DNA of 64,000 nucleotides from Epiperipatus broadwayi. Its lineage: Eukaryota > Onychophora > Udeonychophora > Euonychophora > Peripatidae. The translations under genes and the position numbers were made by a program. Shown here piece by piece: positions 1 to 14,199 of the stretch; position 1 is the stretch's first letter; every line of letters begins with the position of its first letter. Where the stretch lies: positions 4,530,001 through 4,594,000 of the forward strand of contig JAQFVV010012420.1 of assembly GCA_028023455.1 (NCBI GenBank). Reading direction: 5' to 3'. The notes beneath the pieces are model-generated. The model was not told the DNA's origin, searched no databases, and was given only the letters and a program-made list of their open reading frames with translations.

Positions 1-3000
1 ATAAAGCTGTGGTATTCCACACGGCTCACTGCTTGCATCACTATTATTTATAATATAGATCCCATGATCAAAGAGTCAAGCAATTCACAAAAAATCTCTG
101 CCTTTTTCATCTGGTTGATTGTGAAGGTAGTAGTGTTGTTGGTGCCCTAGTAATATTCAGAGGCCTTCAAAACATTTTTTCCCCCTTAAAATTGTGAACC
201 AAATTCAAATGCTGACAAGATCTAACAAGTTTGTAAATCATCCATATGATAATTATCTACAAGTTATTAACTACCATTATTATTCACAGGAACTAATTAA
301 TCTTTTCTTGGATATCTAATTAATTTATCTAAGATACAAAACATTTTAATATTTCAACATCAGAAACTTGAAAGCAAAACTAAAAGCTTTCTGCTAAAAA
401 TGCTTTACTCTTTAATAAAAGTAAGTATTGTCAATGCTATTCTTGCTTTCTATAACCCATAAAAACATCTTTTCAAACCTACCATTAGAAATCTCATGTT
501 TATAACAAGGTTATACATCTTGAAATCATCTCCACATCTATCAATTACAAGTACTTGATTTCCTTTCTGAAAAGAATCTTCATTTAACAAATCCTCATTA
601 TTTGTTTTTTATGTTAGAGCTAAAATATAGATTGTAACCTTATTTAGTTGAATCCTAAAAGCAGCCCTCCCTCCTACCTATACCACTGTTTTCATCACTT
701 TCATATGCAAGTCATTTGCTGTGCTTCAGACTACATACATATATTGGATTTATACAATGTCAAATTTCTAGTTGCTATATCATTTAAAGACTTAAAAAAA
801 ATTATATATCCTAATATATCATTTATGATCAACTTTATTAATTACCAAAACTTTAACAATGTTTCAAAACTTGTATTACTCAATTATGGTTGAAATTTCT
901 GTTTCTACTAAATACAATGCCTTCCATTTCGATCCAACTTATGTCTTATTTAATAATCATTCAAAAGATATGTTGCATATATTTTAAATCTATCTATATT
1001 TTTCATCCTTATGCCTTTTAGTATTCACAAGTGTATAATAAATCTCAGGCAATTGTCAAAAAAACTATTCAACTCTTTCTTCCATTCAATGTTACGGTAA
1101 TTATTTTTAAGCTTAGAACCATTTGTTGCTCACTATTCTGTCATATTTGGTAACAGGAAATAGTCTTTTAAAGAAATAATAAATAATGATTTAATATGTA
1201 TTTATTTAATTTCAAATTCTTATCTAAAAAAACTATAAACAAAATTTGACAGTATAATATTTTTCTATAATTAAAACACTTCAAGCAATTAATTATAGAA
1301 TTATATGTTAATATGTAATGTATATTTTGAAAAGACAAAAAGGATGGAGTGGTGATTAAAGGGTTTTAAACAGAAGTAAATGGATTGTTATAATATTTTT
1401 CTGAGTTGTACATTATGTCAGCATTAATTCACAATGTTATTAGTATCCAAAATAAGCTTATCATTCATTGCAGTTTTATATTAACCATATAAATTGTAAA
1501 TTAAATATATATTGACCTAAATAATATATTATTTTCTTCAAGTTTAAATCATTCTTCATATGCCTTGGAACATCCATTGTTTAGATGAGTTTTTATATAA
1601 AGAATATTAAACAATTAGGTAACTTAAATTTATTTCTTCAACATATGTTTATATTTGTATATACTTTTATATTAATAAAGCTTACTTTCTAAAAACAAAA
1701 AATGAGTGAAAAAAATATTTTTCAGTTTTATATTGCTTTCTTTCTATTGTTTCCCATCATATGAATTAAGTTATTTATAAACTAGTTATATACCTTTCTA
1801 AAACTTATCTATCAAATTTTTAGATAATTTTGCTTTGCACATACAAGATTAACTTTCTTTCCTAATTAAAATAAAAAATTTCATTAATGAAATTAAAATT
1901 AGAATTTTTCCTTTTTTCTCCTTAATTTGTTATCTATAAGATATATTACTTGACTGAATTAAGTACATTTATGAAAGAAAGAGAAAAAAACTATGTTAGA
2001 CTTTTTATTATAAATTTATTTAATTTTAATTTATTCAATCATTTATTTTACAATAGAATTGTTATACGTTTGTAATAATGCTCTTGCATGAACGCATATT
2101 CCCTTTCGCACATACACGCACACACATAAATGTTATACTCTATTTACACAAATCTTTAAGTTTAATAATTTGTTTCACTTTTATTTCATTTACTTTTTTA
2201 ATTTTTTATATCTCAATCTATTAATGTGAAAATGCTTTGCTGTTACGTTTTCTGAAGATATTAGATATAAATTTGTCTTTTTAGTTTTTTACTGTTGTAA
2301 TCAGTGATTGTTCGAATTTAATCACACTAATTTGCTGATTTATTTTTTCAACATAAACTGCCTTCTTTAATAGCACAAATCAATTTCCTTTGTTCTTCTT
2401 ACTACACAGAATGTCATTTCTTGTTAGAAATTCATTAAACTTATTAAACTTTTTATTCTAGCATCAATTAGAAAAAGAACTGCAACAATAATTGAGTAAA
2501 GCATTTACATTTTTTATAATCAATTCTTTATTTACACCCACCCACCACAATTTCAAAATCTGCTACTAATTTCATTTAGGGGAGTATACCAACCAGCTTC
2601 CATAAAGCATGGACCTAGCTGTAATAAGGAAATTTGGGAGCTCATAAGTTCAACTTCTGCTAAATTAATGAAGTTTGCAATACTCATTAAATTACATAAC
2701 ATTACACCCTGTTTTCTGCCAGAAAAGAGAGCTTCTTCTTATAACACTTTGTTAATTTTTCTTTTTCAGACTGGGATCTCCATCTCTTAAATATCTCAGG
2801 AGGAATGGGAAATTGTTGTCTTATTGTCTTACTATAACTTGTGCTTTTCCTTAATTGATATTTAATATTCTCAACAATAATCTTTATAAGATGTACTTTA
2901 AGAGTAAATACTGCTGTACTAAATTTTTTTAATAAACCACTTCATTTTTATCTCACAGCATTTTTGGGAAAACTTTATACTTAATACAGGACTGGAAAAA

Positions 3001-3130
3001 TCTTAATCTTGACCCAATTCTAACAGTCTCTTTAAGTACTTTTACAGATGACCCATAAATAACACAATTAGACTTTAATAAAACTCAAAATATATAACAA
3101 TAACCTATAGAATATGTATATACCATAGAT
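1..3130. other. AT-rich region, no gene recognised
   Basis: Only short, biased reading frames are present. The first ~180 bases are slightly GC-richer, and on the minus strand they read as a short peptide ending in SEPCGIPQ, which faintly recalls tails of some non-LTR retrotransposon proteins; this is too short to call. A small CA-rich run lies near 2110-2130. No promoter, RNA gene or repeat with an identifiable partner was seen. Confidence 0.5.
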
Positions 3131-3448
3131 AAAATAAATAAATATATATATATTCTAAGAGTATATAGATAATTATCAACTATTATGGTAATAATTTTTT
3201 GGTCTACGACAATACTTATTACTTTGCTGAATCATGCTTTCGATATAGTGTCCACATGCCTATAAACATACATTAAACTAGTCACTGACTATCATAGATT
3301 TGCATATTTGCATGTGTAAATTAACCTAACAGATGGCTATGCCATTAGATTAAGTGACCAGTGCTTGCTTCCTGAAGGGAAATGAATCTTATATTTATGA
3401 AGATTTTACAGTTAATTATGTGTCAAATTTCTTTTTTTTTTATTTTTC

Positions 3449-3598
<150 letters not shown>

Positions 3599-4183
3599 GA
3601 GATATTAAATATCTTTATAAACTTGTTAATAAAATAGTTATTTTATCTAATACAATTTCTACTGTTATAATTAGATCTCATGTGCATGATACTCAGTCTG
3701 CTTCTGTTTGTTACATTAAAACTTGTCATTCCAATGTTCTTAGATTTTCTCCTTTGTTTAGGCTACCATCTTTATATAATCAGATTTGTAGCAATATTAA
3801 TTACTTCAATTTAGATTATAATCAATTTTGTAATGTTATTAAATTTAAATGTCAGATTTGATTGGTTTAACTTAATTTTGTTTATATATATATTAAATTT
3901 GTTTTTTTATTTTTATTTTGTTATGTGCTTTATATTTATCCCTTTTATTTATTTGTTACTATTAATGTCTTAATAATAATTGTTTATATGCTGATATTTA
4001 ATTTTACTTTAGATTTTTAAATGTGTTAATTATCTTTTATTGAAATATGGCACATAATTATATTAATAATTTGTCATTTAAACTCATTTACGCATTTATA
4101 TATTTGTTATGGTGCAATACTGTAATTGGCTTTATGTTGTAGTTTTGTATGGTAAATAAATGAATTGAATTGAATTGAATTAA

Positions 4184-4300
<117 letters not shown>

Positions 4301-4935
4301 TTCTAAGCAAATATTTTTAGCATCAGCAGGTTTAAAGGAATAACTAATTTTTTTTTCATGGTCTACTATTGCATTAGCTCTTGTTATATAAATGAGCATG
4401 CTTGGTGATTCTTGATTTTAAGTTTGCACATGTTTCTCCATAGTAGATGACATTGCAAAATGACAACCCAGAGCATATATCAATTGAACTTTATCATCAA
4501 CTTTAATCTTATGTTTGGAATTGTTATTAATAAGTTTATTTAGTGATAACGGGCATCTTAAACCGACATTAAAATCCTTGTATATAATCAGTATTATTTT
4601 TGAATGTATATTAGAGATGTAAGGCATATCAATCCATGGTTTAGAATTAGATAATTTGACAAATTTACATCTATTATTAAATTTTTTATCTGGTTGGCAA
4701 GAATAGAATAATCAACATTAATTACATCTTTTTTATAACACTTTAAATTATTTTTCTCTCAGCTTCAAACTTACAAAATTTTGACTTCTTAAACAAAAAA
4801 AGCTTTAAAGCCTGCCATTTTATATTGAAATGGAATTTATGAGTGTAGAGGCAAATAACTCCTAATAGTAAGAGGTTTTAAAGTCTTTAAATAATTAATA
4901 GTATAATTCTGTCATCAATTTCAAGTCCAAAAGTT

Positions 4936-5820
4936 TGATAGATTGTTTAGGAATGCAAAACTTTGTAAGTTTAAAACCCAGAAAAAGAATAATTTAGTGT
5001 TATAAAAAGACTTAATTAAAGTTGGTTATTCTAGGTTCATGCTTGACTAACAGAAAAGAAAATCTAATAGCTGACATATATTTGATAGAACATCTAATTC
5101 TAAACCATGGATTGGTATGGCTTACATTCCTAATATACACTGAAAAATAATATTGATTATGCTTAAGGATTTTAATTTTTTAATATAAGATTACCTCTTA
5201 TCACTAAATAGACTTATTAACAATTCCAAAGATAAGATTAAAAATGATGATAAAGATCAATAGATATATGCCCTGGTTTGCCAATTTTGTAATGTCAGAT
5301 ACTATGAAAAAACACTTGCAAACTTAAAATTGAGAATCATTCACCGTGCTCATTTATATAACAAGAGCTAAATGCAACAGTGCTTATAGATCAGTGTTTA
5401 TAGATCACACAAAAAAATCTGGTCATTCCTTTGAATGTCCTGAAAAGAAAGTAATAAGAAAAAACTAAAAATAAAAGAAACTTGACACATAATTAACTCT
5501 AAGATCTCCATAAATAGAAGAGCCAATTGCATTCCACTTAGCCATCACTGGTTGTTTAATCTAATAACATAGTCAAAATGCTAGGATAATTTACACATGC
5601 AAATATGAAAATCTATGATAATCAGTGACTAATTTAATGTATTTTAATAGATATGCAGATATGGTAATATATTTATTAATATTCACTATAATTATTCTTT
5701 GACAAAGATAAGCTATATTAAAAGCCTGGATCAGAAAAATAATAAATATTGTTTTTTTACCAAAAACTTGTTACTGTTATAGTTGAAAATTATCTACATA
5801 TTCTCATAGAATATATTTCA
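4936..5820 (+). mobile_element. Penelope-like element copy 2, decayed, head-to-head with copy 1
   Basis: Starts abruptly inside the coding part (DRLFRNAKLCKF at about 4940, equivalent to the FLFRN..LCK motif of other PLEs here). It continues through a region equivalent to PWIGMAYIPN at about 5100 and a damaged GIY-YIG segment at about 5260-5460, with several in-frame stops. The 3' tail at about 5460-5820 aligns, reverse-complemented, with 3430-3140; shared blocks include GACACATAATTAACTC and TTTACACATGCAAATATG. Divergence between arms is clearly visible, so the pair is old, or the two copies inserted separately. Confidence 0.8.
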
Positions 5821-5829
5821 CTATATATT

Positions 5830-6245
5830 AAGAACTATTGTATCAACATTCAATCATGAATATAGAAGATACCGGTAGTTCCTTTTTAACATGTTATATA
5901 CTGTATAAGCATTTAAAAATATATTTGAATTACAATAAAAGACAAACCTGCTCGAATAAAAATAATAAATTCATAGTAAAATATGTTAAAATTAGAGCAT
6001 TTAAAACATGCCATAGTTTCATAATAATTCATTACAAAATTGTAAATACACAATAAATAATAAAAAATAAAAAAGATATTACATTTAAATAAATAAAATA
6101 ATTAAATAATCTTTAACCTTAATGATAAGGGCCTCATGGTAAAAATTTATCTTTCAGCTAGCCAGCCTATTGATAACCATCTAACACTAGTTGAAAAAAT
6201 AGCATTTAACTATTCTTAACTAAAAGATATGAAAGTCAGAAATTC
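5830..6245. other. AT-rich, no gene recognised
   Basis: The 72-codon frame at 5838 is low-complexity (Lys, Asn, Tyr, Ile) with no recognisable motif. I see nothing else here. Confidence 0.5.
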
Positions 6246-6249
6246 TAGT

Positions 6250-6350
6250 CAAGCATTGGTGGTCAAGTAGTCAGCACAGCTGCCTTACAAGCAGTTGTCC
6301 TGGGTTCACAGGTTTGCTTCCCAGCCAATGCTTTGACACATGAAAAAAAA
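6250..6350 (+). mobile_element. tRNA-derived SINE-like head
   Basis: The stretch is much GC-richer than its surroundings. It has an A-box-like TGGTCAAGTAGTCAGC and, about 45 bases on, a B-box-like GGTTTGCTTCC, the spacing of an internal RNA polymerase III promoter. It lacks a complete cloverleaf, so a SINE head is likelier than a working tRNA gene. Confidence 0.5.
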
Positions 6351-6774
6351 GTCCGAAATTCTAGTGCATATTGTTTTTTTCATCATATTTCATCTAAATG
6401 GTATTTCTTGAAGAGGACTTTGCTTTGCAATAGGCAATTTACAAAATAGTTATTTTATTTTGCCAAGTAACAGATAGGATTTCACTAATTTATTAGCATT
6501 TATTAGTAGTCAATTGTTAGCAAGTAAACATTAAAATTAAATCAATTAATCGCAGCAAATATTTAATAACAAACAATAATCAGAAACAAATGCCTTATCA
6601 ATCAAGATTATACTTTTAGTATTCAAAAACTAAAGAGTCATTAAATCTACCAAGTAGTAATTTCTAACTACTATTTTCTATTTGGTTATTTGATAATAAA
6701 TTATCATTATAAAGAAACATATTTCTAATTTTAAGGATATTTATAGTCATATATATATATATATATATATCAAT

Positions 6775-7445
6775 ATAATATTCAAGATTAAGATTCATAT
6801 CACTGTAATAAATATTTTAGGATAAGGCAATAATTTACAAGAAAAAAGCAACCATTTATTCTTGTGCTTCATTTATTAATATAGAAACTGAATATTTAAA
6901 TTGATCATGCAATGAATTTAAATATTTTTCAAATTGATTTCTTTTAATAATTGACAAATCTGAGAGTTTTTTCAATTTAAGCACTGTCGATAATGATTCA
7001 AACAAATGAACATATGTAATAGAATACCTTCAGACTCCCACTGCTGTACAATAACTATTTCAAAATATTCTCTAACCCAGCATAGGACAATAAATAAAGC
7101 AGCTGTCTATGCTTGTACTTCATTTATTAATATAGAAATTTGTCTCAAACACTTAGGTTTGGAAGAATGAATATTTAATCAATTGTGCAATGCATCTAAA
7201 TATGTTTCAAATTGATTTCTTTCAATAGTTGAAATATATTCAGATATATTGCACAATTGATTTAAATATTTATTTTTTCTAACCTAAGCAATTGAGACAA
7301 ATCTCTACCTATATTAACAAATATGGCTGCTCTATTCTTGTCAATTATTGTCTTATACTGTGTTAGAGAGTATTATAAATATTTATTGTACAGTGATATA
7401 AGTCTTAATCTCAAATATTATAGATATTAAAGAACAGAAGGTATT
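6775..7445. repeat. Three-copy repeat with two direct and one inverted unit
   Basis: Related units of ~190 bases lie at about 6775-6965 (+), 7035-7235 (+) and 7245-7445 (-). Shared blocks include CTTCATTTATTAATATAGAA, CAAATTGATTTCTTT and, at the outer ends, ATCACTGTA..AATAAATATT. The last two units form a hairpin centred near 7240. No coding content. Confidence 0.75.
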
Positions 7446-7449
7446 ATAT

Positions 7450-8560
7450 ATATATAATGAAAAGTAGCTTTTCTATCTAACTTTGCAAAACAAGAATTTT
7501 TTAAAAATAAAATGCTTCTAAATTAATTGATAATGAAATAATAATAATAAATTTCCACTATACATTATTATACTTGGGTTTGTATTAATTTAAAATCTGC
7601 AGTAGATTTGAAATTATGGAGCAAGTTAGTACAGTTCTTAGAAATGCTAAGTAAATTACAAAAATAGTAAGAAAAATAGTGATAGAAAATAATGAGTAAA
7701 AATTATAAAACAGGCTTTGAACAAGGTATAGACTTACTAAATAGTTTTTGTTAATAGTTTTATATGAAGAAGTCAGGATAAATTAAAGAAAAAAGACTAA
7801 AAATATGAGTTTATAAAAGGTGGATTTAAAGAATAGACAAAATAAAGTAGAACGTAATGTTAGCAAAAAAAAAAAATCAGAATAAATATAAAAAAAAGAT
7901 TACTTATAGGGAATTAAAAAATTGGATCTGTAAGGAAAAGTAGAAAAATTGTAAAAATATGCTTGTATTATAGAAAGTGAAAGTAAAAGTGAAAATAAAA
8001 TGAATAAATATCAACCTTAAGAGGATAACTATTTGTGAATATTTGAAGAATACAGCAAATAAAATAATGATTTGGTGGTGGTGGTGGTGGTGGAAGGCAA
8101 TTAATCCCATTTGGTTTGGAGGATCTAATGAAAGAAAGAATTGTTCTATATATTTCTCCAAGAATCAATACATTCATCTGATATAGTATAGAAACAGAAA
8201 TATATACTTGTTCCCTAAAACATCATGCATAGGCAGATACAGTTTTGAGTTTTAAAGCATGTTTCTATATATATATATCAATTGGATATGAACAAATCTT
8301 TTGTTAAAACATACATAATAGAAAATATAAATGTATTTGAAAAGACATAAAAAATAAATCCATGAAAAAATGGGTATTAAATAAGGTACTAATAGAGAAG
8401 ATAATTGCTTAGAGGGTCTTGCGATGTTAACACACACAGTGACAGGCTGAGCTTTGATCCAAGAACTTATAGTTCTCCAATCCATTTTTCTACCATTTCA
8501 ATAAATTATATAGGGGAAATAATAATCAGACAATTAGTCAGTCACCCAAGAGGATATTTG
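7450..8560. other. AT-rich region with a (GGT)n tract
   Basis: A TGG/GGT run at about 8072-8092 generates poly-His and poly-Pro frames on the minus strand; these are artefacts of the repeat. No gene recognised. Confidence 0.6.
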
Positions 8561-8574
8561 ACATTGTATTTATA

Positions 8575-9085
8575 TGTTGGACTATTTTCATCATCTATCA
8601 TTAAGTATTAAATGTCTTTAAAAAAATTCAACCATATATAAATATTCCAATTACATTCAACTGTTAGTAATAGGACACAGATTATATATACACAACATTT
8701 CAAGAGGCATTATTCTCCTCTCTTCTTCAGGTGTTGCTAGCCTGACCAGTGACAGTACTAGTATGGAAATCAAACCTGAACCCATAGATTTTTGAATATT
8801 GAATTTTAAGGTAATGCTCTAACCAACTGAATCTAAGAATCCAGGTTTGATTCTCATACTAGCACTATAACAAGTCTGACCAGCAATATCTGAAGAAGAG
8901 AGAATAATACCTCTCGAAATGTTGTGCATATACTAATCTGTGTGCTATTACTAACAGTCCAAATGTAATCGGAATATTTAAATAAAGTTAATTTTTTCTA
9001 AAGACATTCAATACTTAATTTAGATGGTGGAAGTAGTTCAATATATAAATACAACTAAAATATCATCATCACAAATCTTCAGGAA
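8575..9085. mobile_element. Family A element, inverted (fold-back) pair
   Basis: The left arm (about 8575-8815) and the right arm (about 8830-9085) are reverse complements of one another. Outer ends read GTTGGACTATTTTCATCATC and its complement. Inside lie AACTGTTAGTAATA..ACACAG, a CTGAAGAAGAGAG..CTCTCGAAA block, and at the centre a tRNA-like GGTTAGAGCATTACCTTAAA with a B-box-like GGTTTGATTCTC. Related copies lie at 14590-14900, 19395-19800 and 58310-58735. At 14590 the family directly follows a PLE endonuclease relic, so it may be a PLE tail rather than an independent SINE. Confidence 0.7.
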
Positions 9086-9089
9086 AACA

Positions 9090-10015
9090 CGATTTTTGTC
9101 ATTGCTTCAATACAAATCATTATGAGCCCTGAATAGGGACTTTACGATTGTATTAATAACAAAGAACAAAAACACTATTGATAACTTCTCACTAATATGC
9201 ACCGACTTTATATCTATTCTGCACACATTCATACACAGACAAACTGTCACTGTTTAATTTTATTACTGCTCAAATTTATTAATTTCTCAATTAAAACATA
9301 AGAACAAAACTTTTTTTGCTATTAAAAAAATGAAACTTATACTGAAAATAAATATCAGCTCTCTAATTTGTTTATAATTTCAGCTACGCTGCCATTACAG
9401 AATATAATAATATCTATCGAAAGATCGTTGCTAATTTCCTCATTATAACCATTTCAATTATTTTTCTTGCAAAAGAAGGTAATTTCATTTTTATAAAACA
9501 TTAAATCAATTAAGGAAGAACAAATAGGATCATTTTCTTCATTTTTCATAAATAAATGTGTCATCTTGTTGCTGATCTGTCTCTGACAAATCAAAATAAT
9601 TGCTGGTTATCAAGTAAATTATGTTTCCCATTAATAAAATTATGCTTTTTATAAATGTTGATGGTAATATATGCTAACAAGAATGACCAGATATAATTCT
9701 ACTGTTATTAATGATTTTATATATAAAAAAAATAATTTTTGCATGAAGAACATAGGGATAAAACTTTGTTCAAGTAAAGTATCAGATTGTCAAACTTTAT
9801 ATACATATATGTTCCAGATAGATTGATAATACAAGATTATGCCCAATCACAAAGGAATTATAATCCTTAACGGCAATAAAAATTATAGTTAATATTTGTG
9901 TATTTACCATATTCTCTGTTAAACATGAATATTTATTAAATGGTTTATTTAATTAATTGAATAATATAATAATTATAAACAAGTAATTTTTGGAACAATA
10001 ATATGATTGATTGTT
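9090..10015. other. AT-rich, no gene recognised
   Basis: No reading frame, repeat partner or RNA gene could be supported here. Confidence 0.5.
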
Positions 10016-10019
10016 ATAT

Positions 10020-10100
10020 CTTATTAAAGGCTTTAGGAAGTAGTGATAGCATATCTGCTTGCCCTGACCATGATTTGGCTTCAAAACTGAATGCAAAAAA
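10020..10100 (+). repeat. Possible tRNA-like SINE fragment
   Basis: GGAAGTAGTGATAGC followed about 35 bases later by GATTTGGCTTCAAAAC resembles degenerate A and B boxes, then an A-rich tail. This is weak. Confidence 0.25.
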
Positions 10101-10782
10101 GAAAAAAAATATCAATCAGATGTAAGATTTATTCTTAAGGTAGATAATTCATAGCCAATCCAGCTAGTACTTCAATATTGGTTTGTAAAGGAATATCTAG
10201 ATATTTTTAACTAAATAAAAAAATGAAAAGTCACACAAACTCTTACCATCCCAATTAGTAAGACTGATCAATAATGCCTTATCTTTCACTATTTTTCCAT
10301 TAGGGAAAAGAGAAGAGAGCTGTTGCAAAGAACATGGTTTTGAAGTAGGTTATTTTAAAATGTGTTTTATCTTACATTGCTTTATATCATTATTTGGTAT
10401 CAAGTATTGAAGCTCACTATTGATTAGACTAAGAAAATGTTTCTCTTGCAATTGTAATAAAAAAAGAAAATGTAAAAATAAAATATGGACAAAATAAAAC
10501 ATAGATCTCAATAAAAATAGAAATGCCCTAAAAGAGATAAAAATAGTGAAATCTGAAAAAATATTTGTACAACTCGTAAAGGGTGCAATTAATGAACTGC
10601 TTAAAAATTTAGTTATTCTTTGCATTAGCCAAATTTTCTAACTTCTATGGTCATAAGTGCTTTAAAATTGCTTTAGATTTGTAACATTTATATTTAAATT
10701 AATGTTTATAGTATTGTAAAGATTTTTTTTTTTTTTTCTTTTTTTTTTAAATTCATTCAATAAATTCTCTCTTCTTAGCAAT

Positions 10783-11100
10783 TGTAAATTTAGACATATA
10801 AATGTTCAGACATTTATAAAGAAAAGGTAGACATATGTATTGACTTTATTGATGCTGAGCATGTTTTCAATATAGTCAGTTTTAAAACTGCATATGTCTA
10901 TCTTTTTTAATAAATGTCTGAACATTTATATGACTACATGCATAAAGTCAATTTTAAAACTACATATGTCTACCTTTTCTTTATAAATATCTAAACATTT
11001 ATATGTCTAAAATCTTAATTATATCATATTTTATACTTTTCTTTATAAATGTGTAAACATTTATATATCTAAAATCTTAATTATATCATATTTTATACTT
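10783..11100. repeat. Inverted repeat plus short tandem duplication
   Basis: A left arm at about 10785-10850 (TAGACATATAAATG, ATAAAGAAAAGGTAGACATA) is repeated inverted at about 10945-11010, with a further inverted partial copy near 10890-10935. A ~60-base segment with CTTTATAAAT..TAAACATTTATAT and CTTAATTATATCATATT is then duplicated in tandem (about 10975-11035 and 11040-11100). Confidence 0.75.
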
Positions 11101-11109
11101 ATTAAATTA

Positions 11110-13960
11110 TTACCTTAATTAAATTTTTTTCTTAACAAGGTTTTTCCAATGTTAGTATCATATTATGATGAAATTAGTGATATAATTTTACTTCATTTTA
11201 TTGTGATGTCACTTTTTAGAACTATACCACAAATTTTGCTTTAATGAGTTGCTATTATTTGGTTTGATAGTAAATAGCTTTCTCATTGTTATTTACACAA
11301 GTCTTCATGATGGCTCTGTTCTCCAAATGCTTTCCGTGTCTGCATCTCACTTACCATTTGCTTTTGGAATTTGTAAGTCATGCATTTATTTGTGCAAAAG
11401 CAGTATGTTTTAATTAGAGTTTTGGCCAATCGATAAAAACTCTTATACTTCAAACAAATTATATTTGTGGCATAGCAAATATTTGTATGTGCAAGAAGGC
11501 AGCAATTTCAGTGGATGTCATTACATGTAAAAGAAACTCACAAAATAAATCATTTTAATTTTTTTATTAATTAAAACTGTAATATATTAATTATAAAATA
11601 TATTTCCAAGTTTAACATGTTTTATATGGAATTTGAAATGATAAGCATGCAATCATAGTATTATTTTTATAAATATATATGATTTTTTTAGCATTAAAAC
11701 ATACATTTTAAGTAGTAAAATTATAATATTTGATTCCTTTTTTTTAATCTGCAACATTTTAAAACATACAATACAATTGCTTTATTAAAAAACCATATGC
11801 CTGTTGAAAAAAAATTTTTAAAATAACAAATGAAAATAATGATGCATATTGAGAAAGTTTGAAATTTTCTTTATTTATTGATTTTAAATTTGGGTATTGT
11901 TCTTTTTTTAAATTTTGCTTTATATGTCAAATAGTCTTCCTCTGCAAGAGTTCTTTATCACTTATTATTTTTATAATATTTGTAGCAGAAATTATCAGGA
12001 AGCCTTTATCTGTAATAAACTATACCTGATGCAGAGACATGAAGAAATACTAATTATTAAAGTTGTACTTAATTAGTGTGATAATTAAAAGAAAAAAAGA
12101 TCAGAAGCTTAAATTGTGATGATGTGGCTAAAAGCTTAACAAAATGCAAATATGTTTTACAGTTTGGTAATTTTAGAAATTACTATGTTATAATGAATAA
12201 TGAGACAAATTTAAGTGCTAAATAAACCTGGATTCCAGCTTATGTCTGTCACTTCTGGTATTTTAATTGTAGATGAACTTTTAAAAATTATCCAATATCC
12301 ATTCAATTATTTATTTGTTAGCAAAGATTTAGATAGAGATAATGAGTTATGTTACACTGAAACAAAGTAAATTAAGAATAGTGATTATGTTAAGCATAAA
12401 TTGTGTGATACAGATGGAAATTGTTAATCTCATCATTTTAAAAATTGCATTAAATGCATCAATCAATAATCATAGTTTTATTTCATATGACTAAGTAGAT
12501 TCTGGTAAACTTTATCTTGACATGTTATATCTATGGATATTTCAAAGAATTCCATCTCTGTTGAAACAGACAATCAGTCTAAAAATTTATTCAATGAAAA
12601 ATCTCATCTTAGTTTGCAAATGTTTTGTTACTTTAATGTTGAATTAAAAATTGAAAAATAAGTTTACTTAAGACAAAAGTGCTCAATTTTATAACTGATT
12701 AGATGAGACATCGAATTTTAACAAATAGTACAAATATATGATGTAAATATCACTATTGTGACATTAAAATGAAATATATATCAGAAAACTACACTTAATG
12801 TATGTTATTTTATAATTTTTTAAAATATATATATGTACACTTCTCAGTATCCAGTAATAGGTATACACTTTCCATTTTAAGTTTTTTATTACAATAATGG
12901 TGTTTAGTTTTTTTGCTTAAAGTTATTTTATTAACTAATGATATCTGTACAAATGAATTTATTATGTGTATAATATATGTGTGTACATGTGAAGTTATTT
13001 TACTGAAACCAAAAATTCTTTTGGGATAAAATAAACACATTTATCATCTTTTAAAATTACTCCAAATAATGTTGAATAAAAATAATAAAATGTTATTGAT
13101 GGGAGTTTATGCGTAGTTTGGAATGAAAAATAACACAGTTGACCCACAATCCATAGCTAGATTTTAAACTTTAGAGTCTGTCATTCTATCACAGCACTAT
13201 GGCCATAAAAGAAAATGATGTTGAATAACGAGGCCTGTTAATTTTGATGAACATATTATCTCCCACAATATAAGAGATGATCTTATTCATTGGAAAATGC
13301 TCAATGATTTAAAAAGGTTGAAGATATTAATTAAAGAGAATCAATTCAATCATTATGGTAATTAAAGTGCCACCAAAACGTTTGAAAACTTTAACAAATA
13401 TTTTATCAATTTGAAGAAGTATTGTTAATTTGTCAGTATCTAATCTAAATTAATATAAATTGGTGATATGACAATTAAAAAATGACATTTTTTTAATTTT
13501 TCAAATAATTTAACAGAAGCAATGCCCTTTACTCTTAATCCATCTATATGAGTATTAGTACGTTTACAGAGATAGCTAAAAGTAGAAAGATTTATGTTTC
13601 ATCCTGTCAAATGTAGTTGAAATCTAAGATAATAAAAAAATCATGTACAGTCTTGATTTGTTTTAATAATTTAACCGAGATAAAAGTCCATGGTGAAAAT
13701 ACTATTGTTTAGAAATTTGAATTGAAAATCCTTTATCTAAAAAGCACATCTCTTGGAAATAAATCATAAACATTAAATTGTATTAAAATCTTTAAAAAAA
13801 CAATTGAAATATTTCAATCTTTACATCTACTAAAATATTTGAGCTATTTTTATCCTACGCACCCAAAAATACATATATAATTCAAATGCTTTAAACAATA
13901 TAGTAGACTGATAACAAAAAATACGATTGATCTGTTAATCTTATCTTAGACTGGTTATTT
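11110..13960. other. AT-rich region, no confirmed gene
   Basis: One GC-richer patch at 11302-11372 is bounded by AG upstream and GTAAGT downstream and is open in one frame. It could be a small exon but has no supporting neighbour or homology I recognise. The rest shows no supported feature. Confidence 0.4.
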
Positions 13961-13973
13961 TTGTATATTCTAA

Positions 13974-14015
13974 GCTAGTGATTCTCAATCTATGGTTTGT
14001 ATACCACTGGTGATA
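13974..14015 (+). mobile_element. hAT-like terminal sequence (solo)
   Basis: TAGTGATTCTCAATCTATGG followed by TACCACTGG resembles the common terminal inverted repeat style of hAT elements (CAGTGGTTCTCAACC type). No inverted partner was found nearby, so this is a truncated relic at best. Confidence 0.35.
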
Positions 14016-14199
14016 CACAATGGACTTAAATGTGTTATATTATAAATAAATAATTTTTGAAAAAATATATTTAAAGAATTTATTCTAATAATGTAAAACT
14101 GATATAAAAATAAAATAAAACCAAAACTCTATTATATTGATTATTATCTTTATTACCTTTGACATAGAGAAAAATATCCAGATCTATTGCACTCTAGCT

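Noticed and set aside
480-600. Possible minus-strand exon reading NQVLVIDRCGDDFKMYN between TTTTCAG and GTAGGT
   Set aside because: Splice-like ends and an open frame of 28 codons can arise by chance in AT-rich DNA; no companion exon or family recognised.
6250-6350. Functional tRNA gene
   Set aside because: Promoter-like boxes but no complete cloverleaf or acceptor stem; SINE head is likelier.
7904-8177. Poly-His and poly-Pro minus-strand frames
   Set aside because: Translations of a short GGT repeat; flanks have no protein-like composition.
8885-8935. Hammerhead in family A (CTGAAGA, GAGAG/CTCTC, GAAA)
   Set aside because: Core and stem II are suggestive, but there is an extra base before stem II and the flanks do not pair as stem I.
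11302-11372. Possible 71-base exon bounded by ACAAG and GTAAGT, reading HDGSVLQMLSVSASHLPFAF
   Set aside because: Good-looking donor and raised GC, but isolated and not matched to any protein I know.
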